NCBI GenBank assembly: GCA_024867545.1
Contig: JANFNE010000041.1
Location: 62,001 to 126,000, forward strand
Length of the DNA: 64,000 bases
Direction: 5' to 3'
DNA from: Phytopythium helicoides
Lineage: Eukaryota > Oomycota > Peronosporomycetes > Pythiales > Pythiaceae
Positions 1 through 11,100 of the stretch are shown piece after piece. The position numbers and the translations under genes were made by a program. The notes beneath the pieces were generated by a model that saw only the letters and a list, made by a program, of their open reading frames with translations, ran no database searches and was not told where the DNA came from. The stretch's first letter is position 1. Each line of letters starts with the position of its first letter.

Positions 1-109
1 GTGCTAACGTGAAGAGCCCAAAGAGTCATCGATTGTTTACCCATAGCACGTATCAGTTTGGCAAAAGCATTGGTATTGCACCTTTGCTGTGATCACCAGA
101 TCTCCACCA

Positions 110-144
110 TGAAGTGATCCTGATTTGGTACGATGAAGTGATCC
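110..144 (-). promoter_or_regulatory. two TGAAGTGATCC elements near the left edge
   Basis: TGAAGTGATCC occurs at 110-120 and again at 134-144. In this orientation the same element lies 60-110 bp upstream of every minus-strand type A-E bZIP gene in the window. The pair therefore probably belongs to the promoter of a minus-strand bZIP gene starting at or just beyond the left edge. No such gene can be seen here. Confidence 0.5.
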
Positions 145-258
145 TACAGTGCGAATGAAAATACCACACGAGCACGCACATACGGACATTGCGAGATTTC
201 GAAGGATGCAACACAAAGGCACAGTGCCATAGAATACATATTGTTGTCGCGTGCGCTT

Positions 259-1441
259 TCAAAACATGGTCCTATCCTTACCGCCTGCTTCGCTATCGTC
301 CATGGACATGCTTTCGTCTACCTCGTAGCCAAGGAAGGCAGTTGCCCTCAAAGGAGAGTTCACAAGCAGTCGTGCAGCATCAACTAGGGATCCGAGGACC
401 TGCGCTAAGGGCCAGACGGTGTCCATTTCGACGCACAGCCTTGTGATGACGCTGGTGATGGGATCGTGATCGAAATGCATGACAAGCTCGAACGCGACTC
501 GCCGACCGTATAGTCTCCTAGCCAGATCGACGCTGTCGGCGTATTCGTCCGTCAAGGAAGGGAAGAGTCGCCCCATGTTGGAGCCATATAGCTCCACGAT
601 CACACTCGTCGTAGCCGTGATCGAGTGTGGCTGTCCCGTTTACCTGCTCAATGCGCATGAGCTGAATTTCGTACCGTCCAAGGCAGTCGGACCACCGAGA
701 CCATTGCTCTAGGAGTGCAGTAGCTCCGTGGGAGGCGCTCCCGACGAGGTGGGCGTCTGACGCGAGCGCCAATCTCAGAAACTTTCGATGATCCTCGGCG
801 TGTTGATCGTCACTGGATATGGCAGCGGACGCGCTCTCGTCCTCTCCTGGTTTCATGAAGTCGGCGGTTGGGTGCAAGAGCACGCCAGGATCGCGAGCGA
901 GGTGGCGAATGAAGTCGACGACAATTCCCCACGGACTGAGCTTCGCGTGTCGTCCATACGTGAGCGACCGACGGTGCAGCTCGAGTTCCCGAACCTCCTT
1001 CCGCAGCTGTTCGAGCGCCTCGTTGAGCTCGAGCCGCATCGCGCGCTGCTTGTTGCGGTACCTCGCCTGGTTGGCTCTGCACTGCTCTCTCCTGCGCTCC
1101 GTCTTGATGCGAATACGCTTCTTCTTGGGCTTGGGCGGCGGCTGCTCTCCCTCCGCTTGCTTGATGGGCACAGGAGAGTCCTCGTTCGTCCTGGGCGGTT
1201 GGAACACCTCGGGTGACCGCATCAAGCTAACGTCATTTTTGCGTCCATAGGACGGCGTGAGCGCTGTCGCCTCCGGGAGAGCTGCTGACGTCGCAAAGGC
1301 CCCAAAACTCGGCAAACTCGGCGCCGAAGCGGGCGGAGCCACCACGAACGCCTCGGACCTCTCGGCCCGCAGTCGGAGGCCCGAGATGACGCTGTCGCTG
1401 AGCTTGGAGGGCGAGAACTCGGGCTGCCGCCACCGCAGCAT
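259..1441 (-). pseudogene. type A Cys-bZIP transcription factor, frameshifted
   Basis: Start chosen at the Met of MLRWRQPEF because it aligns with the N-termini of the type C and D paralogues. The basic region is KTERRREQCRANQARYRNKQ, with Cys near residue 121 where classical bZIPs have Asn. A zipper with leucines in LELNEALEQLRKEVRELELH follows, then the start of the shared C-terminal domain (SPWGIVVDFIRHL, LLEQWSRWSDCL, LMRIEQ). Around 611-640 the homology moves to another frame, which continues SVIVELYGSNMGRLFPSL and ends at 259. The first frame runs on as unrelated sequence to 518. One small indel is enough to explain this. The short inverted repeat CACACTCG/CGAGTGTG (601-608, 622-629) lies at the break. 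It could be a pseudogene or an assembly error. Confidence 0.75.
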
Positions 1442-1539
1442 GTCGTGCCAGAAATTGACTTGAAGTTTGTATGAGGAACGCGAGTGGACGCACGGAGCCC
1501 CCAAACCAACTCTGAGGTGAGACCAACAGTGCCGTCCGG

Positions 1540-1550
1540 TGAAGTGATCC
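1540..1550 (-). promoter_or_regulatory. GGATCACTTCA element of the type A gene
   Basis: TGAAGTGATCC on the plus strand, about 100 bp upstream of the ATG at 1441. It matches the element in front of all other type A-E genes. Confidence 0.65.
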
Positions 1551-3419
1551 CCCCCGTCGGACACACACTTTGATTTGATTACAGTATACTATACACATTA
1601 CAAGTACGAGTCGCGCGTGGCGGGTCAAATATCTTGAAATTTGTATAACACGATCCTATTCGAGCTGGGCCAAGTGTCGTAATCGCCGTCAACCCTGCAC
1701 ATACGTTTTGATTTTTCACTTGGAGTTTGTATACCAGTACGATTACGCGGCTCGCAACACCATCGTGTCAAAATCATGTTTTTTGTGTCGGAGGTTAGAA
1801 ATTCGCAAGAGGTGGCGCACATATTTATTGTGTACGCCACATGATTAGTTGAAAGACAAAAGTTGGTAGTCGTCAACGGACAGCAACAACGAACGCATGC
1901 AACCTCCGATGACTCGACAGTTTGGCCAGACCATGCAGGATCAACACAATACTCGAGTTGGGATCGTGCTCGAACGAACGCGCGAAACAAACTGCTGGAT
2001 TGAAGCGTCGTCGGCTTCTACGTTGGTGGGGAAAATTCCTGTACAAACCAGAGGCGCAGACTTCGGCCGCAAGAACGTTTGGGGGTATAGGGTAGGTACT
2101 ATTGATCCATTGATCTTGCTGGACTATAGCATTGCTACAGCTTCTAATCCATCGATCGTCATTGCTCATTCCGAGCGTTAACAGTAAAATGATGACGATG
2201 AGCAGCAGTCCGACGGTTTACAATTGTAAGAATTGGAAGGTGATGACATGTGAATGACTTCTCTATTGACCGCGTGCCAGACGCGTTTCGGCCCCCGCCA
2301 GGGCCTCGTCAGTGGCTTCGCCAATCTAGAAGTGAGAACCTCGTGCTCAGGGCTCGCCCAACCAATCCTGCCTACTGCAACCTTCTAGAACGCTCCAAAG
2401 ATCTACCGCAGGATACCACTCTGGCGTCGACAAATGCACGTCGTGTACGACACATGACCTGAATTCCAACAACAATGGGTTTTGAGCTGCGACGATCCCG
2501 CACTTGGAGAGCTTTCAGGGCGAATGCAGCGTGCTCCCGCAGTCTTTCTGTCTAGAAAGACGACTGCGCAAGAGGAAGCACAGCGCGCAGCGCATCGACC
2601 GCCGCGTGCTCCCTCATCCGCTCTCGAACTCGTGCTCGTCATGAAGCCGCGCGTGGCTACCTTGACTTGGATACGTCGCGCTTGACACCCTTCTTGGCCG
2701 ATCACCCCTGCCGCTGGCATGACAGACTCCGATGTCGCCGCGGCGAAGGCCTTGGAAGGGTCTGGAGGCTGGATGCGTGGCCCTGGATCATGAGCCGGGA
2801 AGTGCGGCCGCTTGGACTCCATCTTGCAAAAGCACCATGCGAGTCGACTGCCGAGAGCGCAAGTTGAAGTCCTCCAGGTTTCATGACATCCCTCCCTTTT
2901 CACTTGCAAAATGAATTGAAAGTCAGGTGAACTCCATCCTCCTGCCTCATTCGTTCATGCGAGCAGCCAGGACTCGACACTTTGTTCCATGGAAGAACGG
3001 TCGCAAGCGGCAGAACGAAGATGCAAGACTTGCGAACGCATCCACCACGCAACTAATGAGCTCTCGGAAAGCCTTCAACGCGACCGAAGAATCCAGCAGC
3101 GTCTTTGAGTCGCCTAGGCAGTCTTCATGACGCTCGGTTCCTTGCTGGATTCCAGGCACTCCATGCTAATACGAAACAAGCGTGTCATACAGAGACTATC
3201 GCTTGCAGTCCACGTGCTAATGCCGTAAGATACGACGTTGGGAACCAAGGGATTAACGTGGTTCCTAGTGGCGATCAAACAATGTACTTATTGAGGTCGC
3301 CTAAGTTCGATGTTGTCAACCCAATGCATTCACATGTACCGAGTGAAATTCAGTCAATATCGAAAGCCCGAACTCGATGTCAGTGACAGGAACTCACAAC
3401 AGCTTTGTAGTCAGTCTCA
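1551..3419. other. no recognisable gene
   Basis: Only short ORFs on both strands, none with recognisable motifs or a paralogue elsewhere in the window. A 168-codon open frame at 2403-2909 (minus) is Arg/Ser/Ala/Cys-rich and unconvincing. Confidence 0.4.
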
Positions 3420-5555
3420 AGTTGTCTTCATCGTAGCTCACTACTCTGCAACTTAGTGAAACTGACTGCCAGACAGTGGCTTCCTACCACAGCCCAGCAT
3501 CCACTTGAACATACGACACTCTTGCAACCTCACGGCCGCCAGTGCCGTCGCCACTGAGACGCGCATGTTGGAGCCCAACATCACTCAACCCAACCACGAA
3601 TGGACGGCAATTGCACCACCGTTCCATGTGCCGTGGGGTTTTGTAAGTGACTGGAGAGCTCGGGAGAATGCTCCATGCGAGACGTACACTTTAAATGGGA
3701 TACCAAATACCCCCAAGGCCTTCTTCACTCAGTCCCAGCAAGATCATTCATCACCAACGATTTACTGGTAGAATCCCATATACTCTATACTGAGAAACCC
3801 AACACGTCTAACGCGGCTTCTTTCTCGAGAACAGACTCACCGTTCAGATAGGAACACTCACAATAACCCAAACAGTCCACCACACGAACAGAGCTTCATA
3901 GAGTCATCCCACCAGATCTGGCACCAAAATACCCACATACAACCACAGGACAAACTTGACTGGAGAGTGAAGGCGCATATCAGGTGTGCCTTGGCATCAT
4001 CTCCAAACATCATTAGCGAAGAAAATAAATAAATAAATAAACTCACCCACCAGTCGTCAAGTTTTGCGTCTCGTTAATCGTCAAAAACACGAGCCGCAGT
4101 GTCCGAGCAGTGCAGCCACCCTCACATCCAGAACAAGGACGCCACGATCGCTTCTCGAAGGTCCGACAACGCAATCCACACGTTGCAAGTCCGTCGAGGA
4201 AGTAATCGATGAACGCCCAACATTTCACTGTCTCCCTGAGCCTCGTGGATGTCGTGGATGGCGCCGCCAATAACAGTACTAGTATTGTTTGAAGAAAGAA
4301 ACTTTTGGTGCGGTCTGAGAATGTCCTCTTCCGGTATGTTGAAATTTGTTTATCGTCTCGGGACTCGTTTGTCCTCCACTTGTCGATCTATGATCGCAGT
4401 GAAATACATGGTTGAACGGATTTTGAAGACACATCAAGGAGATGGCGCTGCGCAAGGCCGATTCGAAGTGAACAAACATAATCAAGGAAGTATGATAGAC
4501 CCTTGCTCTCCGAAGGCGCGTGCTCACTCGAAGCGGAATCGGTCCAACATGCTGGGACCTGGTGCACGGATCTTTGTTGCTGGGATATACCCTTTTCGAA
4601 GTAGACACATCACTGCGAATCAGCGAGCGAACCGTAGCCAAGAGTGTTCGATCAGAACTGACCAGGAGAGCCGCACAATCCTCACCCGAAGGAAGAGTAT
4701 GCGGGGATTGCAATCCAAACTAGCATCAACAATAGACATCAAGACACCAATACGTGTCTACGCGAAGAATCTTGTTTGCCAGCACATTCCGTCCCTTCGC
4801 ACAGACCGACTCATGGCTGCATCCGTTGCTTCCGGTGATTCGCGGGAAGGTGAAACATCGACTTGCTCGACGCAGTGTGTGCGCTCGATCGATCGGTCAT
4901 GATAAGGTTGGGAGTTGTTGGATGTTTCTGGGTGACCAGTGGTCGACATAACTCGGAGCTCTATCGATATCTTCGTACGAAAGAATCTGCTACTCACGGT
5001 ATTCACAATAGAGTCAGGAGTACCACCAGCTCCTTTCTTGTGAAGCATTTCGCCATTTCGCCATTTCACGCTACCCGAATCGTTCAGGTTGGCACGTTTG
5101 TACACCGTCCTGCCAGCAGATGTGAACGGACCCGAGCTGGAGGTCTCACTGACACATCCAGTAACCTGTCGTGCTCGCACTAAACCCGCTTCAAGTCGTT
5201 CAGGAAAGGTATTGCCTCGAATGTTGCTTCCTCGGATTTACGTCGCTATCTGGATCCTTCCTTGGTCATCCTCTGTGTTCTCGAAACATCTTCTGCATCT
5301 GAAATTGGTTGACACGCACATTGCGCTATAGCCGAGTTGGATTCCACGAATTGCGAGCACTCGCCGTCTAGCGTGTGCCTAGCGTGAATCTGTCGTATTG
5401 ATCGCATTGGCCACCACCACAGCGACGCGACAAGACGAGTGACAGCGCGAGCACAGCAAGCTCTACAGTAGAACACGCCTGTGAGAGCGTTTGTTTCATT
5501 CACTTATTTGTCTCGGTTGCCTTCGAACGCGGTTGGTTGGTCGGTCGGTCAGTCG
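3420..5555 (+). repeat. 2.1 kb direct repeat, copy 1
   Basis: Nearly identical, base for base over long stretches, to 11101-13237 in the same orientation. It carries no convincing coding sequence. It holds an AAAT microsatellite (about 4022-4041) and ends at a GGTC/GGTT-rich stretch. No terminal inverted repeats or target duplication are obvious. It is part of a wider duplication that includes the next bZIP gene downstream. Confidence 0.85.
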
Positions 5556-6785
5556 GTTGGATAGTATGTGATGCGATGTGGTTAGATCTCGTCTGCACGG
5601 AATGGATGATACCGCGAAAAAAATGTCAGCATCGAAGTCTTCGATATCATGACCATATCGTGAAAAGTGCTCCGCTGATCGCCGATGGGTGATTGCTGTA
5701 CTGCATAGACTGTGAGGTGGCCTCACGTACAGTACAGTACATTGTCCGTCTCTACACGTGTGCAGAGTGTGGTGGCGACAGGAAGGGCAACGAGTCCTCT
5801 ACAGTAGCGCAGTCAGTCTGCGCCTCGACCCAGCTCCTGGATATTCTATCCTGCTTGATGGTGATGCTGTCGTACAGTACAGTACTTCACCATGGAGATT
5901 GGGTTGAAGGAGCTCGCCGCATTGAACAGTTCGTGAGGTGCCGTGCTCTCGAGGATCACGGAATCGCGCACGGCCACAGCTGTATTCAGTATCAGAATAA
6001 TGGAGTATTGTTGCATCATGCCTCGGTGTGCCGTCGACAATCACTACTCTCTGCTGTCGAGAACCGCGTGTGTGAGCAGTGCTCACTTATAAACAGTGGG
6101 TCTCTAGTAGTGACTCTACAGTATGATTATATGATAGAGTAGTTGCGCGCATCGACATCGAGCTGAGTCGAGTTTGGCGAGCAAATGAATGCATAGAGAG
6201 CGAATGGCTCCAGCGCTCACTTCGCACGCTCCTGTTGGACTCTGAGGAGAGAGCCGATAAACCGATCCTTTCGAGAATGTCGACTATACATGCGCCGACC
6301 TGGCCATGTACACTTTGGTGCCGTGCCGATGCGCTGTTTGCGAGCCTCGTGATCAAGAGCGCAGAGACCGGCCTGCTACTGATGATACCCCCCTTGATCT
6401 GTCACCGTGCGGCATACGGTACAGTTCGATACGCGCCATGCTGGGTCTCAGCCAGAATTCCACCCTGAGGACTCGTGACGAGAGAGGGGATAAGCGTCTG
6501 CTACAGTGTCTGTGTGTCAATCAGCTCTCGGTCGCTGGCGTGCGAGGAAATTCACGCTGGACGACGTCGCTCGGTCGACCACTGCAGTGATTGCCTGTGA
6601 ACTGTCAGCGATACATGTATGGCTCGGCGTGATGGAGACTCTTCGGAATCCATCTTCGTGTCTCCCGGATAACTGTAGCTCCGCATAGAATGAGACGAAA
6701 ACGATCGTAGCAATAGTTGTTGTTCGTGTTGTTGCAATGAAACTTATAGAGCGAGTGAATACAGTAATGCGCATGAGCGAAGCCC
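5556..6785. other. diverged spacer of the direct duplication
   Basis: Only parts match the corresponding spacer 13238-13817, for example around 6050-6200 and 6675-6785. There are several TACAGTACAGTA-like short repeats and no recognisable gene. Confidence 0.5.
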
Positions 6786-7955
6786 TCAGCATGAAGGCGC
6801 GATGAGCCCTTCCGCCGTAAGACACGAGCCGTCCAGCACACGAGCCGCGTCAGCGAGAGATCCCAACACGCGCTGCATCGCAGGCACAACGTCCAGCTGC
6901 GTCTGGATCCGACGCACTCGCCCGCTCATGGGAGCGCACTCGAACAGAATCATACACTTCATATCGATCGGCTGTCCGCACAGCTTCCATGCGAGGTTGG
7001 CGTCGCTGCTGTGGTCCTCGTTCGCCGCAGACCCTCGCGACAGGAGGTGCGGGAACAACCCGCGAACCGTAGAGTCCGACATGGTCGCACACACTCGCAC
7101 AGTCGCCGCGATCGTGAACGTGGACGTCTCCGTCGTCTCGATGCGATCCAGCTTGAACTCCAGTTCATCAAAGGACTGCGTCCAAAACACCCACTGGTTC
7201 GCCAGTGCCTCGACGCTGTGTGTGCCGTCGCCACTACCGATCACTTCCGCTTCGTCTGCGATTGACGATCGCAAAAACTCGAGCTGCTCCTGACCGACCT
7301 CGGTCTGCATCATGAGCTCCCACCTCGGTGCTGATCTTGCATCCTGTTGAGACGCCGAGGCTGTCGCCGAAGACCCTTGGCTCTTCCGAGTCGACAGGAT
7401 ACTCGCTCCGTGGCGGAACAGACGAAAATACTCGGCCACGATGGTCCACGGCGTCTGTTTCGCGCACGGGGCGCTCGTCAGTCGCACACGCTTCGCCTCC
7501 AGACCAGCCGCCTCTTCTCGTAGACGCACGACGGACGCCTCGAGGTCCATACGCAGCATCCGTTGCTTGTTGCGGTACCGTGCCTGGTTGGCGCGGCATT
7601 GCTCTCTGCGGCGCTCGGTCTTGGCGCGGATGCGCTTCCGCCGCTCGTCTAGATGCGACGCTAACGTCGAGTCGCTTGGCATCGACGAGTCACTCGCCTG
7701 TTGGTGTTGAGTGTGGATGTATGAGCGAGCGAGACCCTGGCTTGCGCTCAGGGCCATGTCTGCGAGCGGCTGCAGCGCGTCTACGGCTGATGCCGGGAAG
7801 GAGGCGTAAGGCTTTAGCGAGCTAGCAGTCCTCTCTGGGAACCTCGGGGCACTTCGCTGGTTCGAAGGCTGCACGAATGCATCGGCACCTGACGCTCGTA
7901 GTTTGACGCTCTGCACGAAGCCATCGCCGAGCTTCCTGTCCGTCCACTTGAGCAT
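6786..7955 (-). CDS. type B Cys-bZIP transcription factor (copy 1)
   Basis: Predicted 389-residue nuclear DNA-binding protein. The start is the Met of MLKWTDRKLGDGF. The open frame extends 98 codons further upstream, but only from this Met does it align with types B' and E. Residues 1-30 hold the conserved LGDGFVQSVKLRASG segment, and 40-105 is low-complexity. The basic region is about 105-132 (KRIRAKTERRREQCRANQ) with Cys120 at the usual Asn position and the invariant Arg eight residues later. The zipper is 133-160 with leucines every seven residues. Residues 165-389 form a C-terminal domain with FRLFRHG, NQWVFWTQSF, STVRGLFPHLLS, LCGQPIDMKC and VLGSLADAARVLDGS. The function of that domain is unknown, and a ligand-binding or dimerisation role is only a guess. 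No introns are needed. Confidence 0.9.
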   Translation of the reverse strand: MLKWTDRKLGDGFVQSVKLRASGADAFVQPSNQRSAPRFPERTASSLKPYASFPASAVDALQPLADMALSASQGLARSYIHTQHQQASDSSMPSDSTLASHLDERRKRIRAKTERRREQCRANQARYRNKQRMLRMDLEASVVRLREEAAGLEAKRVRLTSAPCAKQTPWTIVAEYFRLFRHGASILSTRKSQGSSATASASQQDARSAPRWELMMQTEVGQEQLEFLRSSIADEAEVIGSGDGTHSVEALANQWVFWTQSFDELEFKLDRIETTETSTFTIAATVRVCATMSDSTVRGLFPHLLSRGSAANEDHSSDANLAWKLCGQPIDMKCMILFECAPMSGRVRRIQTQLDVVPAMQRVLGSLADAARVLDGSCLTAEGLIAPSC

Positions 7956-8055
7956 TTTGATCTTGGTCGAGGGGGTTGCGGTCGGTCTGGTCCGTTGTGC
8001 TACTGTCGCTGTCAGGAACCGTCGGCTTCCGATCACTCGGATTTGCGTGGAAAAG

Positions 8056-8067
8056 TGAAGTGATACC
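8056..8067 (-). promoter_or_regulatory. TGAAGTGATACC element of type B copy 1
   Basis: Lies about 100 bp upstream of the ATG at 7955 and is a one-base variant of TGAAGTGATCC. A facing GATCACTCGG half-site is at 8031-8040, and another TTGATCAC is near 8234. Confidence 0.65.
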
Positions 8068-11000
8068 GATCCGACGAAGGCAGGCTTCCAAGCGTCTGTG
8101 CTGTGACAAATGAATCGGTATACGACTCCGAAACGGATGTATACGTACTGCTGGAAAACTCTGGTGAGTCGCATACAAATCTTCCGGATAACAAATATAG
8201 CTGATCGCGTAGACTGAAAGTGGGCCATGTAATCTTGATCACAGCGCATCAGCAGCGGTGCGCAACCGTTGACTCTCCAGACAGCACCGCTCTCAGAGTA
8301 CGGTACAGTATGCAGTATTCAACAAATTGTGTTACCTTTACTATGCAGATGGTTGTGAGCTCTGGTCTCGTTGTCTCGTCCGATCGCAAATGCGCGCAAA
8401 TCCATGCAGGCTGGCTCCACGTGAGGCTCAGGAGAGCTTCTGCTCAAAGGGGAAGTTTCTTGTGTCTGGTCCGGTTCTTCAGGAGAGTAGTTGCACCTCC
8501 TTCTACCGGAAATAGGACTACATACACAGCTTTGGCGAGCGGTGGGTTTGTGTGGATTGAACAGGCTCTTGTCATTTCAATACAGTTGATGACCTGCATT
8601 GCACCACCGTACACATCATTGCATCTCCATACTGTAATGCAAGATCTCCAAGTTCGATTATCACTTCTACATTGACGGCCACGCGGGACTCTTCGTTGAT
8701 CGTCATGGCCTCGTAAACAGGATCACGCACAGCGAGATAGACTTCATCTCTACCATAGAAATGACAACATCCGATTTTTTTTTCCTTAGCTAGGGTTTTG
8801 GATGTTTCAGTCATACGCTCGATAACACACGTTGCACATTCGGAGCAATGTTTTTTCGTCAGGGTACTCCTACAGTTTTCAGCCACCACAACGCAACCCC
8901 AAACGTATCGCGACGAGATTTCACTTAGCCTACCTTAATGACGCAACGATGTGCGCCTTGAGCTCATTGCAACGACACTTCGACTTCAAAACAGAAAGAG
9001 GAGCTCCAAATCAAACTAGGATATTAGTTTGATTACAAGTTGAAGGCAATAAGTGTTGTTGCTTGGTTTCCAAGTGGTAACTGCTCTTCGAGCGTTCTTT
9101 TAAATCTAATCTTGCCCCGTGCTTTACATACTTCGGTTCAGAACACGCAGTCCTTCGGACACCAGCAAAATCCCAGATACCTGACAAAGTACACCGACGA
9201 ATCGATCCAGTCCACTCACATGCGCCACACAGGGGCGACGCTACAATATCGAGTGTGTCGTCGAGTCACATTCGAACCAGAGCACACTCTTCCCCAAACG
9301 CATCAGTGCATTGCTACTGAGAGCGTGAAAAAAAGTGAATTCGTGTGAATAACGCTCATGATAGTTGCGCCATTGATCGAAAATAGTATACATTTCTTTG
9401 TCGGTCGATTAGTATTTTTCTGGGATAGCAGGAGCCGTTAGGCTGCTGTGGCCAGTCCAATCGGGTTAATTGCGTGGTAGTGTAGCAGGTCCCGGTTTGG
9501 GATAGCGGTATACCGATATTGAATCGCTTCGGAGAAAGCCAAGAAAGCTGATCGAGAATGGTCGGGGAACCCGACGGACCGGCTCCCCTGTACTAGTTAG
9601 TATTGAGAGCGATGTTGGCCCCACTCCACACCCTCCAAACGCACGCTAGAAGTTTGCGGAAATCGAAGCAAACGGTTATTGACGCTGAGAGATCTCGCGT
9701 CGAAGAAGCACGACGCGCGCCACTGTTGTGTCAAGTTGAGGTGTTCTTGTCCATGTGCGATACCATTCAGAGGTGTGTACTCTACGACACCCAGCATCAG
9801 CAGAGCAACTATTCCTCCACATACAGTAGCCAAGCACATTTGCGTGTGAACATCTAGACGATTGTACATCGATCTACGCTCATGTGGAAGCGGGTCGCGG
9901 ACCCCGACCAACAGCGTGCCGCTAGTAACACGAAAATTTATCAGTATCAACTGATGCCACTTTCGTACCGGGAAAGCTATCCCAGCCTTCGCGAAGCACT
10001 AGTTTATGCGTGTTTTCTTCAAACCATGAAAAATAAATAAATAAATAAAGCTTGTCGAAGTGGAGCGAACGATAACCACCCATTCGTCAAATAACGGCTC
10101 AAACTTCATTTCGCATTGGCGCGAAGTCAGCATTAATTATGTATACAACGACGGAGCTTGGGGAGTTGAACTCAGAGCTACAACTAATTGATCACGATAC
10201 TCTGTCAGCTGGCTCTACTGTTGTGGTCGATCATAATGCGTGGGCGAGAGAGTGGGGCTGAGTGCACAGCTATTGAACTTTTTTGTACAGATGACCATGC
10301 CAGCCTAGAACACAAATGCGCAATCCTCTCAGCAAGATGGGAGCGACAATATTGGCGCTCCTAAGTAGTGGCCTCGCTGACAATCTCTTCTCGTGGTACG
10401 CTAGACCAGTGGGCGGTGCAAATTACACGGATTCAAAAGGCTCGAAATTAAAGCGCTCAGGCGTCGATGCGGAAGTCTACCTAGGACTTCGGTGAAGAAG
10501 GAAATCATGGCATCATTATAGATACTCTTGTCAGAGGGAGAAGAAGCAATCTTTGCACAAAACGGACGTGCAATGGAACCGAGCTTGAGGTCAGCTGAAT
10601 AGTCGATTCCATCACGCCAGAAGTCTTTTTACAACGTTCTCGTGCCACGAAGTGATCAGGCTCGTATCGTGAGTGGCCTATTTCCCGATGATATACATCC
10701 ACGCGAACTCAACGTTATAAATGATCACAATCTGTTATTTTGGTGTGTCGCAATGGGTAGAGATTGCTGAATCTTTTTGAGGGATCACCATTATCAAGGC
10801 TAACTTCCCAGTCGAAACCTTCATCTTGCAGTGTCCCTCCACAGAACTAATGTCGCTTTTGCTTAGGTCCAATCACGCCAACACAATCGATGGCCTCGAG
10901 CTCAGTCGCGTGGGTCGGCTTACAATTCTGTACCACTCGACGGTATGGCATATGTGCTCCCAAGCATAGCCGGTTGGCTGCAGACTCTTGATCTCGACTG

Positions 11001-11100
11001 GATATGAGCGTTTTCGAGTCGAATAAAGGGGTAAGTGTGTAGGTATGCTACGCTATACTACCGAGAAAGCAAAAATGACAGCAGCTCCGTAGCCGTGGTG
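8068..11100. other. no recognisable gene; partial duplication homology
   Basis: Stretches near 8235-8280 and 8695-8770 match the region upstream of type B' (15245-15290, 15800-15855). A 105-codon minus frame (8572-8889) contains HFYGRDEVYLAVRDPVYE. The other copy keeps HFYG and RDPVYE with an in-frame length change, so it may be a small or decayed coding fragment. A 117-codon minus frame at 9597-9950 has one possible membrane segment. An AAAT microsatellite lies near 10028-10048. The rest is featureless to me. Confidence 0.4.

Noticed and set aside
788..1250. Long plus-strand frames opposite the type A bZIP, and similar frames opposite every other bZIP and the kinase
   Set aside because: They are shadows of GC-rich, Arg/Ser/Ala/Leu-rich coding sequence and change with it between copies; no own motifs.
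2403..2909. 168-codon minus frame
   Set aside because: No motif, no paralogue in the window, biased composition.
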